48,805 nt of DNA from Flavobacterium sedimenticola (GCF_030053345.1 NZ_JASGBP010000013.1:1-48805); one strand, 5' to 3'. Shown: positions 15,336-24,438, numbered from the stretch's first letter. Notes: generated by a model from the letters alone, not told the origin. Translations and numbers: made by a program.

Positions 15336-16271
15336 TTATGCTCTCGGCAGGAAAATCTCGGCCATCATACAGCGGGCACTACCGCCGCCACAAGCTTCGA
15401 TGGTATCTAAACTGGAGTGGATGATTTCGACATGGGCTTCGAGTTGGGCGATTTGCTTTTTGGTCAAACTTTTATACGCCGACTCGCTCATCACCACATA
15501 CCGCTTTTCGTCTTTACCTTTGACTTCAAGCATGTTACCGGCGAAATTATTCACTTGTTCTTCGGTAATTAAGATAATTTCTTTGTCATCGCCCCGCAGG
15601 CTGTCGAGCACCATTTTGCGCTCTTTTTTGTCGTCGATACAATCGGCACAAATGACTGCAAAAGTATCACCTAAGCACATCATCACATTGGTATGATAGA
15701 TGAGTTTTCGTTCGCCGTTAACGGTTTGATAGGCTTCAAAAATCACCGGCGTATATTCGAAATCTTCACAAAATTCAATCATCAATTCTTCGTCGGCTCT
15801 GGGCGATAACGCACAATACGCTTTGCCGTTTTCTCTGTCTAACAGCAAACTTCCGGTGCCTTCGAGGAAAATATCGGCTTCTTCAGCCAGGGTATAATCC
15901 ATGATTTCATTGATAACAAAACCCTCATCTTCCAATAGGTCGAGTATGTCTTCGCGGCGTTCGGCGCGGCGGTTTTCGGCAAACATCGGATACAAGACAA
16001 CATCGCCGTTTTCGTGAAACGAAATCCAATTGTTCGGAAAAATACTGTCGGGCGTATTTGGCTCTAAAGTATCTTCTACCACAATCACATGCACGCCTAC
16101 TTTGCGGAGTTTGCTCACAAAAGCATCAAATTCGGCTTGCGCTTTAGCGTTAACGGTTTCGGGCGACAGTCCGTCGAGTACTTTTTGGTAATAGTTGTTC
16201 ACAGCGGTTTGCTCATTCATACGAAACGCCACAGGGCGAATCATAAGTATGGAGTTGGTGGTTTGTTTCAT
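15336..16271 (-). CDS. ctlX: Citrulline utilisation hydrolase CtlX type (amidinotransferase fold)
   Basis: This 311-residue enzyme of the guanidino-group-modifying superfamily matches CtlX. Motifs are ILMIRPVAFRMNEQTAVNN at the start, PDSIFPNNWISFHENGDVVLYPM at about 74-96, HTNVMMCLGDTF in the middle, and ACGGGSARCMMAEIF near the end. Cys301 is the expected nucleophile. Family members are linked to citrulline or arginine-derivative breakdown; the exact substrate here is inferred. It lies 46 bp downstream of a second guanidino hydrolase gene on the same strand, and a near-perfect palindrome (16288-16311) sits between them. Confidence 0.9.
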   Translation of the reverse strand: MKQTTNSILMIRPVAFRMNEQTAVNNYYQKVLDGLSPETVNAKAQAEFDAFVSKLRKVGVHVIVVEDTLEPNTPDSIFPNNWISFHENGDVVLYPMFAENRRAERREDILDLLEDEGFVINEIMDYTLAEEADIFLEGTGSLLLDRENGKAYCALSPRADEELMIEFCEDFEYTPVIFEAYQTVNGERKLIYHTNVMMCLGDTFAVICADCIDDKKERKMVLDSLRGDDKEIILITEEQVNNFAGNMLEVKGKDEKRYVVMSESAYKSLTKKQIAQLEAHVEIIHSSLDTIEACGGGSARCMMAEIFLPRA

Positions 16272-16287
16272 TTTGTTTTGGTTTAAC

Positions 16288-16311
16288 GTTTCAGGTTAGC
16301 TAACTTGAAAC
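16288..16311. promoter_or_regulatory. 24-bp near-palindrome upstream of ctlX
   Basis: Arms gtttcaggttag and ctaacttgaaac are complementary except for one G/T position, with no loop. It sits 17-40 bp upstream of the ctlX start, inside the gap between the two hydrolase genes. It could be an operator for a dimeric regulator or an mRNA hairpin that tunes ctlX relative to its neighbour. Confidence 0.4.
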
Positions 16312-16317
16312 CAATTT

Positions 16318-17232
16318 TTAATCTCTAATCAACGGCAACGTCGAGCATCGCAACAAGCCTTCTTGCTTGGCGATTTCGGCATACGGAATTTCCTCTACGA
16401 TAAAATCGTTGTCGCGCAGCCATTTGTTCAATCGGGTAAAGTTACGCTCCGATACGACCACGTTCTCATCGATGGAAAACACATTGGAATTCATGTGGTA
16501 CATTTCGTCTCGAGTGATGTGAAATAGATTTTCTTTGCCGAATAATTTCACCAAGAAAACATAATCGGCCTCTTCTCGGAAACCGCTTTTATAAATAATG
16601 CCTTTGTTTTTGCCGACCGGTTGAAAACAACAATCCAAATGGAGCGCATTATCACGGGCTTCGAGTTTGGATTTCACCAAATCAAATTCTTTCACTTTCT
16701 TGTGCGGAAACATGTTGCGAATGTATTCTACGCCTTGCATGTTGGTTCGGGCTGTGATGTAATCTTTGTAATCGGAACCTTTATACGTACCGATGAAAAT
16801 GTAATCGTTCCAAAGCATTACATCACCGCCTTCGATATGCACTTCTTCGGGCGGACGTACTACTTTGTTCGGATCCATTTGGTCGATTACGTATTGGATG
16901 GCATCGAGTTCCCGCTCTCTGTCGGGTAAAATATTGGCTTTGATAAAAATATCGTCGATAACAAAACCGATATCCCGGGTAAAAATTTGATTGTAATTTT
17001 CAATTAACTGTGGACGAAATACCTGCACATTGTATTTTTGAAACACTTGATTGAAAGCCTCCATTTCTTGCACCATATCAGCCTCAACCGGATAGGTACC
17101 GGCCAAGATATGCTCCAATGATTTCGGATCGTAGGCTTCTTCAGCTGTTGGTGTTGGACCGTTATTAACGGCAGAACCGAGCACTACGGCTCGTAATCGT
17201 GAGGTTTCGTTTTTTACATGTAATTGTAACAT
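16318..17232 (-). CDS. Dimethylarginine dimethylaminohydrolase (DDAH)-family hydrolase
   Basis: This 304-residue protein has the amidinotransferase/deiminase fold. Substrate-binding and catalytic motifs are in order: IFTRDIGFVI, EVHIEGGDVML (the conserved EGGD), ALHLDCCFQPVG (catalytic His in the LHLD segment), and a C-terminal RCSTLPLIR with Cys296 as nucleophile. Relatives hydrolyse arginine, methylarginines or related guanidino compounds to citrulline plus an amine. With the downstream ctlX gene it could form an arginine-derivative degradation pair; the substrate is not proven. The 51-bp terminator/promoter module just upstream carries a TATATTTG element that is the likely promoter. Confidence 0.87.
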   Translation of the reverse strand: MLQLHVKNETSRLRAVVLGSAVNNGPTPTAEEAYDPKSLEHILAGTYPVEADMVQEMEAFNQVFQKYNVQVFRPQLIENYNQIFTRDIGFVIDDIFIKANILPDRERELDAIQYVIDQMDPNKVVRPPEEVHIEGGDVMLWNDYIFIGTYKGSDYKDYITARTNMQGVEYIRNMFPHKKVKEFDLVKSKLEARDNALHLDCCFQPVGKNKGIIYKSGFREEADYVFLVKLFGKENLFHITRDEMYHMNSNVFSIDENVVVSERNFTRLNKWLRDNDFIVEEIPYAEIAKQEGLLRCSTLPLIRD

Positions 17233-17252
17233 AAGGTTGTTTTGGTAATGGA

Positions 17253-17303
17253 CAAATATAGCAAAGCTTCTCTGTTGGGAGAAGCTTTGTTTATAAGTAT
17301 TTT
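17253..17303 (-). repeat. 51-bp terminator-plus-promoter module, copy 1
   Basis: This copy matches 20031-20081 at 49 of 51 bases. It holds an 11-bp perfect stem (17262-17272 with 17279-17289), and on the minus strand the stem is followed at once by TATATTTG (17260-17253), a -7 promoter motif. The stem lies downstream of the S74 fibre gene and the promoter motif is 21 bp upstream of the DDAH-family ATG. Confidence 0.8.
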
Positions 17304-17317
17304 TTGGGAATAATTAA

Positions 17318-18947
17318 CTACTCAAAAATAATTTTTTTTGCATCTATACTTTTACCATTTATCATTAAACTCACAATATAAATTCCTATACCAAAATTAT
17401 CTTTTTGAAAAGTTCTAGCCAAATTAGCATCACGTTCCTTAACATTTAAGCTACTTAACAAATTACCTTTCAAGTCATAAACTTCTAATTTTGCGTTTTG
17501 TACTGATTTTTCAATGTTGAAAGAGACAGATATCACATCTTTTGAAGGATTAGGAGAAACACTAATTATTTTGGTATTAGTTAATGTGATTAATTCTTGA
17601 TTCTGATTTCTGAAGCTTTCAATTAACTGATTTTTTAAATCGTTAATTTGTATTTGTTGTTCTTTAATGGCTTCTACCAAGTATGGCATAAGCTCCATGT
17701 AATTAACTGCTTTATTCCCTTTTTCATCAGTTGCGACTAAATGAGGCATCACTTTTTCTAATTCTTGAGCAATGAAACCACTATGTAATCCATCATCAAA
17801 ACCTAATTCTTTGTTTCCTTGTTTGTTCCATAAATAAGTTTTTCCATCTAATTTTTGAATTACTTCTAATGAATTGTTTATTGCCTTGATATCTTTTTTG
17901 AACTTCTCATCTGAAGAAGCCCAAAAAGCTACTGATCTGGTAACCCCATTAACATCTAATTTAAAAGTACCATTTCCAACTCCACCAGTACCACTTTGAA
18001 AAAGTGTACCTGGGGTTGTCCCTGATATAAAACCAAAATTAGAGGTTGTTCCTATTCCAACACTTGTCCCGTCATCAAAAATTTGGCTGCAAACCATACT
18101 ACTTGAGCCTGTTGATTTGGGAACAAAATTATTAGTTCCACAAGTCGAAGTAAATGTAGTACCTGAAACTGTACCAACAACATCATCAACTAATATAACA
18201 TCTCCTACGTTATTAACTGTTAATACCCTCCTATTGGTTGTTGGAGCTGCAGTACTATAATTAGTATTAGTAAAATTTCTAAATCTTAAACCTGTTGTAC
18301 CTGCTACAATTCCAGCGGCACTCGAATTTATTTCAAATCTATTTTGAGGGATTTGATTATTACCTAAACCAACACCTACACAACCATTACTATGGGCATA
18401 AATTCTCTGATTACCTGAACCATCTGCAACAATAACCTTATTATTTGTATTGTTTCCTGCTGTAGTTGAAGTTGCTGCTACCGAAGGCATTGTTATTTGA
18501 TGACCCAAAAAAGTATTTGAGCCACCTGTTGTCAAACCATTTCCAGTAGTTCTTCCAATAAGAATATTGTTGCTACTAGAAATATTTACACCTACATCAG
18601 TTCCAATACCAATATTAAATTGATTATTATTACTTACACCATTTTCCAGTGCACCTCTGCCCAGGGCTGTATTTCCTGAACCTGTTGTATTCCCATTTCC
18701 TGATAAATGGCCTATGAAAGTATTATTTGCTCCAGTTGTATTAGTAGTACATGCATTACCTCCAATAAAAGTATTCCAAGTTGCTGCAGCGTTTGTAAAC
18801 GGATTGGCATTTAAGCCAACTGAGACATTTGAACCATTTGGCGAAGCAGTTGTAATTCCATATAAAACATTAGTTTGCGCAGAACTATTTACTAACCCAA
18901 TAAAAAGTGTTAGACCTACGATAAAAAAAAAACTCTTTTGTTTTCAT
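17318..18947 (-). CDS. T9SS-sorted fibre protein with S74/endosialidase-type chaperone domain; frameshifted at a ten-T tract
   Basis: The natural start is the ATG at 18945-18947 (MKTKE), but a run of ten A on the plus strand (18923-18932) breaks the frame. With nine or twelve T the reading would be MKTKE-FFF-IVGLTLFIGLVNSSAQ, a proper signal peptide joined to the long frame. Without a shift, translation stops after about 20 codons. In the long frame an in-frame ATG appears only near 18535, well past the signal peptide. After the shift come short G/N/S-rich head repeats (NTFIG, NTALGRGAL, NILIGRTTG), then WASSDEKFKKDI...GFIAQELEKVMP, the peptidase S74 chaperone domain. A coiled coil and a type A T9SS domain (SVSPNPSKDVISV, ending IVSLMINGKSIDAKKIIFE) finish it. 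It may be phase-variable, slippage-decoded, a pseudogene or a sequencing error. Confidence 0.85.
18923..18932 (-). repeat. Ten-base homopolymer in a signal-peptide coding region
   Basis: Ten A on the plus strand (ten T in the mRNA sense) start six codons into the fibre gene. Nine would keep the gene in frame. Such tracts are classical sites of slipped-strand phase variation or transcriptional slippage. Confidence 0.85.
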
Positions 18948-19143
18948 AAAATATTGTTTTTAATGTTATTATGAATAAATATATAGCTTTTTTCTGTAAG
19001 AATATGAAAAATAACATTAATTAGTTATCAACTCAGAGTGTGAAAAAAAAAATATCCATTAAATAAAACAAGAAACTTTTTTGTTTATCCTATGATGAAA
19101 CTCTAACATCTGATAATAAACAATCAAACTTATTGTATAAAAA

Positions 19144-19169
19144 AAGGCTTCTCAATAGATAGAAGCCTT
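19144..19169 (-). terminator. Rho-independent terminator of the FkbM methyltransferase gene
   Basis: A 9-bp stem (19144-19152 with 19161-19169) with an 8-base loop is followed on the minus strand by seven T (19145-19139). It lies 22 bp beyond the methyltransferase stop codon. Confidence 0.85.
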
Positions 19170-19191
19170 CAAGTTTAAATTATTAAATTCT

Positions 19192-20001
19192 CTATTCAAT
19201 TTTGAGACCAGCAAAGGTGATGATTTCATTACCTCTGAAAGTAACAGTCTTATGTGGATAATTCATTTTTTTGAAAAACTCTTCCACTTTAATATATGTT
19301 GGCGCACCATTAACAATATGATAGGAAGCAATAGCAAAATTAGGCTTGAACTTTTTCATCACGTCAATACAACCGTCTAAAGCCTCTATTTCAGCCCCTT
19401 CTATATCCATTTTAATAAAATCGAGTCGTGTTAATCCCATAGTTTCTGCCCAGCTATCTAAAGTCACCGCTTGCTTTTTAACGATATTGGCTCGCTCTGA
19501 AAACCAAACGGCTGAAGAACCAACAGTCCCGGCTTCTTCAAAATCAACCATGGCATTTTCATTCCATAGTAAAACATCTTGTATGATAATGTTATCCGGT
19601 AAATCAGGATTCAGGTCTCTATTTTTTTGTAAACGCTCAATGTTGTATTTGTCGGGCTCAAAGCAATACACCTTCCCCTGTTCCCCAACTTGTTTCGACA
19701 AAAAAATGGATATATGTCCTAAATTCGCCCCGGCATCGATAGTTACATCTCCTTTTTGGGTTTTGCAAAAATGTTGATAGTAATTAAAATCGTCGGCTAT
19801 AGGATAAAGCGCTTCGTTGGTTAGTAAAACGGTTTTCCCAAAAGTAGTTTTATAAATTACCTTCGTTTCTTGCTTTAAAATTTCGAATGAAATTCCTCGT
19901 CTAGGAAATAAATTGTAAAAAAATAACTTGATTTTTTCTTTAAAATATCCTTTCGGCACTAATGAACTAATTGCTTTTTTTAGTTTCTTTTTTAAACTCA
20001 T
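19192..20001 (-). CDS. FkbM-family SAM-dependent methyltransferase
   Basis: This 269-residue protein has a basic N-terminal stretch. The FkbM-type core follows: VTIDAGANLGHISIFLSKQVG (SAM-binding motif I, about 86-106), VYCFEPDKYNIERLQKN (acidic end of strand 2), and RLDFIKMDIEGAEIEALDG (motif typical of FkbM, about 203-221). Such enzymes O-methylate sugars in glycans or glycolipids. Its place between two T9SS surface-protein genes suggests it may act on surface glycans, but this is inference from context. It has its own promoter motif (TATATTTG at 20038-20031) and its own terminator, so it is monocistronic. Confidence 0.9.
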   Translation of the reverse strand: MSLKKKLKKAISSLVPKGYFKEKIKLFFYNLFPRRGISFEILKQETKVIYKTTFGKTVLLTNEALYPIADDFNYYQHFCKTQKGDVTIDAGANLGHISIFLSKQVGEQGKVYCFEPDKYNIERLQKNRDLNPDLPDNIIIQDVLLWNENAMVDFEEAGTVGSSAVWFSERANIVKKQAVTLDSWAETMGLTRLDFIKMDIEGAEIEALDGCIDVMKKFKPNFAIASYHIVNGAPTYIKVEEFFKKMNYPHKTVTFRGNEIITFAGLKIE

Positions 20002-20030
20002 TGAGTTGTGTTTAACAATTATGATTTATA

Positions 20031-20081
20031 CAAATATAACAAAGCTTCTCTGTCGGGAGAAGCTTTGTTTATAAGTATTTT
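20031..20081 (-). repeat. 51-bp terminator-plus-promoter module, copy 2
   Basis: Same layout as copy 1: an 11-bp stem (20040-20050 with 20057-20067) followed on the minus strand by TATATTTG (20038-20031). It sits after the 3-coathanger T9SS gene and 29 bp before the methyltransferase ATG, so it can end one transcript and start the next. Confidence 0.8.
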
Positions 20082-20092
20082 GAAAGTTATGA

Positions 20093-22066
20093 TTAATTCT
20101 TAATCAATTTTTCGGTGTGCAACGAACCGTCTTGCGAAGTGATATTGATGATGTACACCCCGTTGGCATAGCCGCTCACGTCGAGTTGCAGTCGGTCGGT
20201 GAGTGCGATGGTTTTACTCATGACCATTTTCCCGTCAATAGCCGTTATGGTGACTTTATTGAACTTGGTATCCTTCATGACAATTTCGATACTGCTGCTG
20301 GACGGATTCGGAATAATGGCAAAACCATTGGCAACTTTCACCAAATTGATGGCTTCTTCCCTGGTAACGGCTTTGATATCGGTTACCGGTTCGGTTTGAT
20401 TTTCGGCTCGGTATACAAAATTGTCGGTACAACCTTCGGGATAGGCAGCAAATTGGGAACCTAACACCGCTTCGAAGCCCGGATTTAATTCGACATAATT
20501 CGCAGCATGATACACCACACCATTACCGGTTACATTATCGCCAACAGAAATAATATTGGCGGCCTTAATCCAATCGGAGCGCTCTTTTTCTTTATTGGCT
20601 ACCGGAGCCAAATTACTCAAATCATCGGCCGGTGAGGCTAACACCAGTGTAGCCTGGCAGCAATTATCGAATGTCACATCGGGACCAATTCCGGCAGAAT
20701 TATCGGATATCTCATACATAAATGTTCCGGCCGGACAATTGACACTGAACGCGGCATTGACCTGAAACTCGAAATCACCGGTGGGCGATGCGCCGAAAGC
20801 ACTTGGCGGAATCGTAAAACAGAAAGCACTCGAAGTTAAGCTGGTTGGGGCGGCTACCGTTCCTATTACGACGCCGTTTTGCGTTATATTTAATGATAAT
20901 GTATTCAAAACAGCATTTACCGGCGGCTGATAGGTTCCGCAAACCTGAATAGGAATGGCGCCTGACATATCCGGACAGTCGAAATTGGTCGGATCGGTAC
21001 TTAAAGCGCCCAATTGAGGTACGGCACAGGTTAATCCGCAAATGTTATCGATGTACACGGTACCGAAATGCGCCGATGGCTCACAGTCACTCACCGTAAA
21101 CTCAATGGTCCCCGGTTGGTTCAGAATTTCACCTACATTAAGTCGGGCGCAAATCCAGTTGGTATACAACACTCTTCGGTTAGAGCCAATTACTAAGGTA
21201 TTGAACAAACAGTTATCGGGATTGGCTATAATACAAATTTCATCAACAATATTGTTGTTTTGGTCGTAAACACGTGCTCTGAAAAAAGGCTGAATCGGTT
21301 GACCGTGCGCCGGTTTATTGTCCATGATTAATGAAAAATTAAAATCGATGGTCGCTTGATTAATCACCGGAAAATAGCGTGACACGGTGGTCACATCGGA
21401 GGAACCGAATCCTTGTGCATTATTCAATTTGATACATTTTGTTCCGCCGTTTGAATTTAGTGTCGGCACATTGACTCCCAGAGAAGCCAAAGTGGGATCG
21501 TATTGTTGGTATCCCGGGCTGGTACTGCTTATGAGCGTAATGGTGGAATTAAAATTATTGACACTGGGCGTTACCAAATTGGTAGCCGTTTGTGCTGTTG
21601 GCATAGAACAGGATTGAAAAAAGCCGGTTCCCGTAGCCGGTTGCGGATAGGCATCACTCCAGAAGGAATAGCCCGCCGTATTGCTTTCAAAATCACCGTT
21701 AGTACACGTTTGCATCACTGCCGGTGGTGGCGGTTTGGCCACATAATACTCTTTTTTATCGGGATTCTCGTAAAAGAAAAGTTTGCGCAATTCGACAATC
21801 TTAGCATTGATTAAGGCTTTTTCCAATTCGGCATCCGAGAATTCTTCCTCACTGTGAAGGTGCTGAATGACATCGGCCGTGACTTCTTTCGATAATTTGT
21901 AATTTTTAAAATTATCATTTACAAATCTCAAGATTTCATTTTCTGTTTGTTGCGACAATGAAATCCTGTTATTTTCAGCCGCAAGATATTCATCGAGCTG
22001 CGCCGAAACGTTGACAGAACCAAGTAGTATACAGCCCGTCAGAACTATTTTGAATATCTTAAACAT
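20093..22066 (-). CDS. T9SS type A sorted protein with 3-coathanger stack domain
   Basis: This 657-residue secreted protein starts with a signal peptide (ILLGSVNVSAQ). A short helical region follows (about 25-110), then a beta-rich central part with several Cys residues. Near 500-545 the stretch NIISVGDNVTGNGVVYHAANYVELNPGF and FAAYPEGC match the 3-coathanger stack domain of Bacteroidota surface proteins. The C-terminal 75 residues are a type A T9SS signal (AIIPNPSSSSIEIVM ... YANGVYIINI ... TEKLIKN). It starts 1 bp after the stop of the upstream fibre gene, so the two are co-transcribed. The biochemical role is unknown; a surface-attached structural or adhesion role is inferred. Confidence 0.88.
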   Translation of the reverse strand: MFKIFKIVLTGCILLGSVNVSAQLDEYLAAENNRISLSQQTENEILRFVNDNFKNYKLSKEVTADVIQHLHSEEEFSDAELEKALINAKIVELRKLFFYENPDKKEYYVAKPPPPAVMQTCTNGDFESNTAGYSFWSDAYPQPATGTGFFQSCSMPTAQTATNLVTPSVNNFNSTITLISSTSPGYQQYDPTLASLGVNVPTLNSNGGTKCIKLNNAQGFGSSDVTTVSRYFPVINQATIDFNFSLIMDNKPAHGQPIQPFFRARVYDQNNNIVDEICIIANPDNCLFNTLVIGSNRRVLYTNWICARLNVGEILNQPGTIEFTVSDCEPSAHFGTVYIDNICGLTCAVPQLGALSTDPTNFDCPDMSGAIPIQVCGTYQPPVNAVLNTLSLNITQNGVVIGTVAAPTSLTSSAFCFTIPPSAFGASPTGDFEFQVNAAFSVNCPAGTFMYEISDNSAGIGPDVTFDNCCQATLVLASPADDLSNLAPVANKEKERSDWIKAANIISVGDNVTGNGVVYHAANYVELNPGFEAVLGSQFAAYPEGCTDNFVYRAENQTEPVTDIKAVTREEAINLVKVANGFAIIPNPSSSSIEIVMKDTKFNKVTITAIDGKMVMSKTIALTDRLQLDVSGYANGVYIINITSQDGSLHTEKLIKN

Positions 22067-22067
22067 C

Positions 22068-24122
22068 TTATTTCGATTTTGCTAATAACAATTGGATTTG
22101 AGCTTTAAGCGCTTCGATTTCTTGATTATTTTTATCGATGGCTTTGTTTTGCGCTTCTATTTTTTTCTCTTGATCGATAATATATAGCGTAAGTTCCTCA
22201 ATTTTTTCCATTTGTTTTGACTGCATTTCGGCTACATCAATTCCGTTAGCCGCTAATTTTTCGGCTGAATCAATACCCGGTAAATGTTTGTTAGTCATCA
22301 CAAACTGCTCTACTTCTTTCAGCGGCATCAGCTTGTAATCTTTGGCAAAAACATAATCAGCCCAGTTGGCAGAACTACGTAATGCTACTTTTACTTTTTC
22401 GGTAAGGATACCTCCTTCTACAAACAATTTGTAGTTTCCGGTTGTATTCGGATAAGCAGTACTGGAACCCAAATAAATTTTTCCGTTTGAAGTACTGTTG
22501 GCGGTATTAAACCAGATATTGCTGTTGTTCATGTCTACTACCCTGTTTCCGGCAGTAGTGGTTGCCTGATTAATGATACCGTTGTTAGCATATAAACTAG
22601 TGTCTGTTCCGGCAGCAGCACTAACAATGTAAGGAGAAGCCGCTGTTCCGGTTCCGGTTACGGTTACATTGGTACCCGCCTGAACTACGGTTTGTGGTAA
22701 CGTGAAAGAACCACCCCCGTTGGATAAGGTTACAATGGCGCCGTTTTGAGTAATGGTTTGCGGGCCATGGTTCGGTAATACCACGCTATTTCCGTTAGAA
22801 ATAGAAAGTACATTTCCGGTTATAGAAAGTGTTTGTGCGTCGGTATCTGTGAATGATGGAATCGTAACAGAACCGCCACCGTTGGATAGCGAAATGGTAT
22901 TCCCCGACATTGAAATGGTTTGCAACTCATTAGTGGTACTGCCATCAACCTCTGTCAGTAAGGATTGCGGCAAGGTTACCGGAGCACTGGATACTCCGTT
23001 AACTGTAGTCACCAATTGGTTATTCGTATTAATTGTATTTGAGATAGAGTTTACAATTGGTGCCGAAGCCAAAATACCACTTACATTGGAAGTCATCGTG
23101 TTGGCGTTAGAAGAAATAGCATTGGTATTAATGACACCCGGCATTCTTTGTAACACTACATCCCCTGTGGCGTTTACCGTTAAAAACTTGTCGGTTGTGG
23201 TTGTTGTGGTAGGATTAAAAAGACTGGTTAAGTTGGTAAAACGAAGACCGGAATTACCCGTAACACCTTGGGTAATCTCGAGTTTGTTGTTTGGCGTTTT
23301 AGTTCCGATTCCGACTTTACCTTCTACTAACAAACCATTGGCAGGAGCCAAAGTCGTATTTTGATCTGTGGTACTGGCATTGGGAACAAAATTCCTACCG
23401 ATAACCACACCGCCACCAACGTCTAATCGGTTGGCCGGTATTACATTATTTCCTAATCCGATTCCTGTGTTTCCGTTTCTGTTGACAAAGATTCTTTGAT
23501 TCCCGAATCCGTCTGCGAGTATGATGGTATTGTTGGTATCATTTCCGGCTAATTTTGCTGAGGAAGGGGTAGCAAAAAGAGCCACTCTACCAATGAATAC
23601 ATTGTTATTTCCACTGGTCAAGTTAATCCCCGACTCGTAGCCGATAAATATATTAGAATTACCGTTTATTAAGTGTCTCGGCGTTCCGGCTCCAAGAGCG
23701 ACGTTAAAACTACCCACTGAACTCAAAGAAGAAGCATATCCGATAGAGGTATTAAAACTTCCGGTCACATTGGCTTCCATAGAGCGGTGTCCCAAGGCCA
23801 CATTCCCTTTTCCGGAAACATTTGCATATAAACTTCTGGTTCCAAATGCATTGTTGAGCGAACCGTCAATGTTAGTTGCCAATGATTCATTACCGAAAGC
23901 ACAATTAAAACCGCCCGTAGTGCTACTCAAGGTATTTCTTCCGAAAGCACTATTGCTGTTACTGGTATTGTTTAACAGGGAATTAAAACCAAAGCCTGTG
24001 TTGAAATTTCCGATACTGTTGGTGCCTGATCCTTCTCCGGAAAAGGTATTGCCAATCTGTGCATTAGCCTTTACAGACAACAAAAACAATATTGCCGTCA
24101 GATAAACGTAGTTTTTTTTCAT
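22068..24122 (-). CDS. Secreted fibre-like protein with short head repeats and C-terminal coiled coil
   Basis: This 684-residue protein has a signal peptide (LTAILFLLSVKANAQ). Residues about 25-170 are short repeats of the form G-x-N-S/T-x-x-G/A-x-x-S/T-L, like YadA-type head repeats. A shared segment, NRLDVGGG with GNTGIGLGNNVIP, also occurs in the S74 fibre protein encoded at 17318-18947. Beta-rich repeats follow (TISMSGNTISLSNGGGSVTIP, LSITGNVLSISNGN). The end is a segment with LMPLKEVEQFVMTNKHLPGI and a long coiled coil (about 620-680). No T9SS domain and no S74 domain is visible, unlike its relative. It is the first gene of a two-gene unit. Trimeric fibre assembly is an inference. Confidence 0.82.
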   Translation of the reverse strand: MKKNYVYLTAILFLLSVKANAQIGNTFSGEGSGTNSIGNFNTGFGFNSLLNNTSNSNSAFGRNTLSSTTGGFNCAFGNESLATNIDGSLNNAFGTRSLYANVSGKGNVALGHRSMEANVTGSFNTSIGYASSLSSVGSFNVALGAGTPRHLINGNSNIFIGYESGINLTSGNNNVFIGRVALFATPSSAKLAGNDTNNTIILADGFGNQRIFVNRNGNTGIGLGNNVIPANRLDVGGGVVIGRNFVPNASTTDQNTTLAPANGLLVEGKVGIGTKTPNNKLEITQGVTGNSGLRFTNLTSLFNPTTTTTTDKFLTVNATGDVVLQRMPGVINTNAISSNANTMTSNVSGILASAPIVNSISNTINTNNQLVTTVNGVSSAPVTLPQSLLTEVDGSTTNELQTISMSGNTISLSNGGGSVTIPSFTDTDAQTLSITGNVLSISNGNSVVLPNHGPQTITQNGAIVTLSNGGGSFTLPQTVVQAGTNVTVTGTGTAASPYIVSAAAGTDTSLYANNGIINQATTTAGNRVVDMNNSNIWFNTANSTSNGKIYLGSSTAYPNTTGNYKLFVEGGILTEKVKVALRSSANWADYVFAKDYKLMPLKEVEQFVMTNKHLPGIDSAEKLAANGIDVAEMQSKQMEKIEELTLYIIDQEKKIEAQNKAIDKNNQEIEALKAQIQLLLAKSK

Positions 24123-24260
24123 AACTTTTAGATTTGGGACGTTAGAAAATTAATTAAAAACTCATTACTTAATATGATAAACTCAGGTTTGGCTTAGAAC
24201 TTTGGATGAATCGAAATATTCCGTATTTGTAGGTTAAGAATCGGTTCGATTTTACAGTTT

Positions 24261-24268
24261 CAAAAATA
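24261..24268 (-). promoter_or_regulatory. -7 promoter element, fibre-gene operon
   Basis: TATTTTTG on the minus strand fits TAnnTTTG, about 139 bp upstream of the ATG at 24122. No well-spaced -33 TTTG is seen. Confidence 0.4.
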
Positions 24269-24438
24269 GGGTATTGTTTTTTAAAACATCTATAAAAAAC
24301 CAAATAAATCGATGAAATGCACTTTTTTTTAATTTGTTAATTGTTTTTTCTTACATTTTGAAAAAAGAACAAAAATGTAATTCTAAGGGATTCATTACAA
24401 GAGTAATGCGAAGCCTTTGAGTCTATTTTTAAACCAAA

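Noticed and set aside
22753..23364. 203-codon open frame on the plus strand
   Set aside because: It is antisense to the fibre gene, has low-complexity composition that mirrors the repeats of that gene and shows no recognisable domain.
17318..24122. Prophage tail-fibre region
   Set aside because: The S74 domain and fibre repeats look phage-like, but there are no capsid, portal, terminase, integrase or lysis genes, and the proteins carry signal peptides and, in two of three, T9SS tags.
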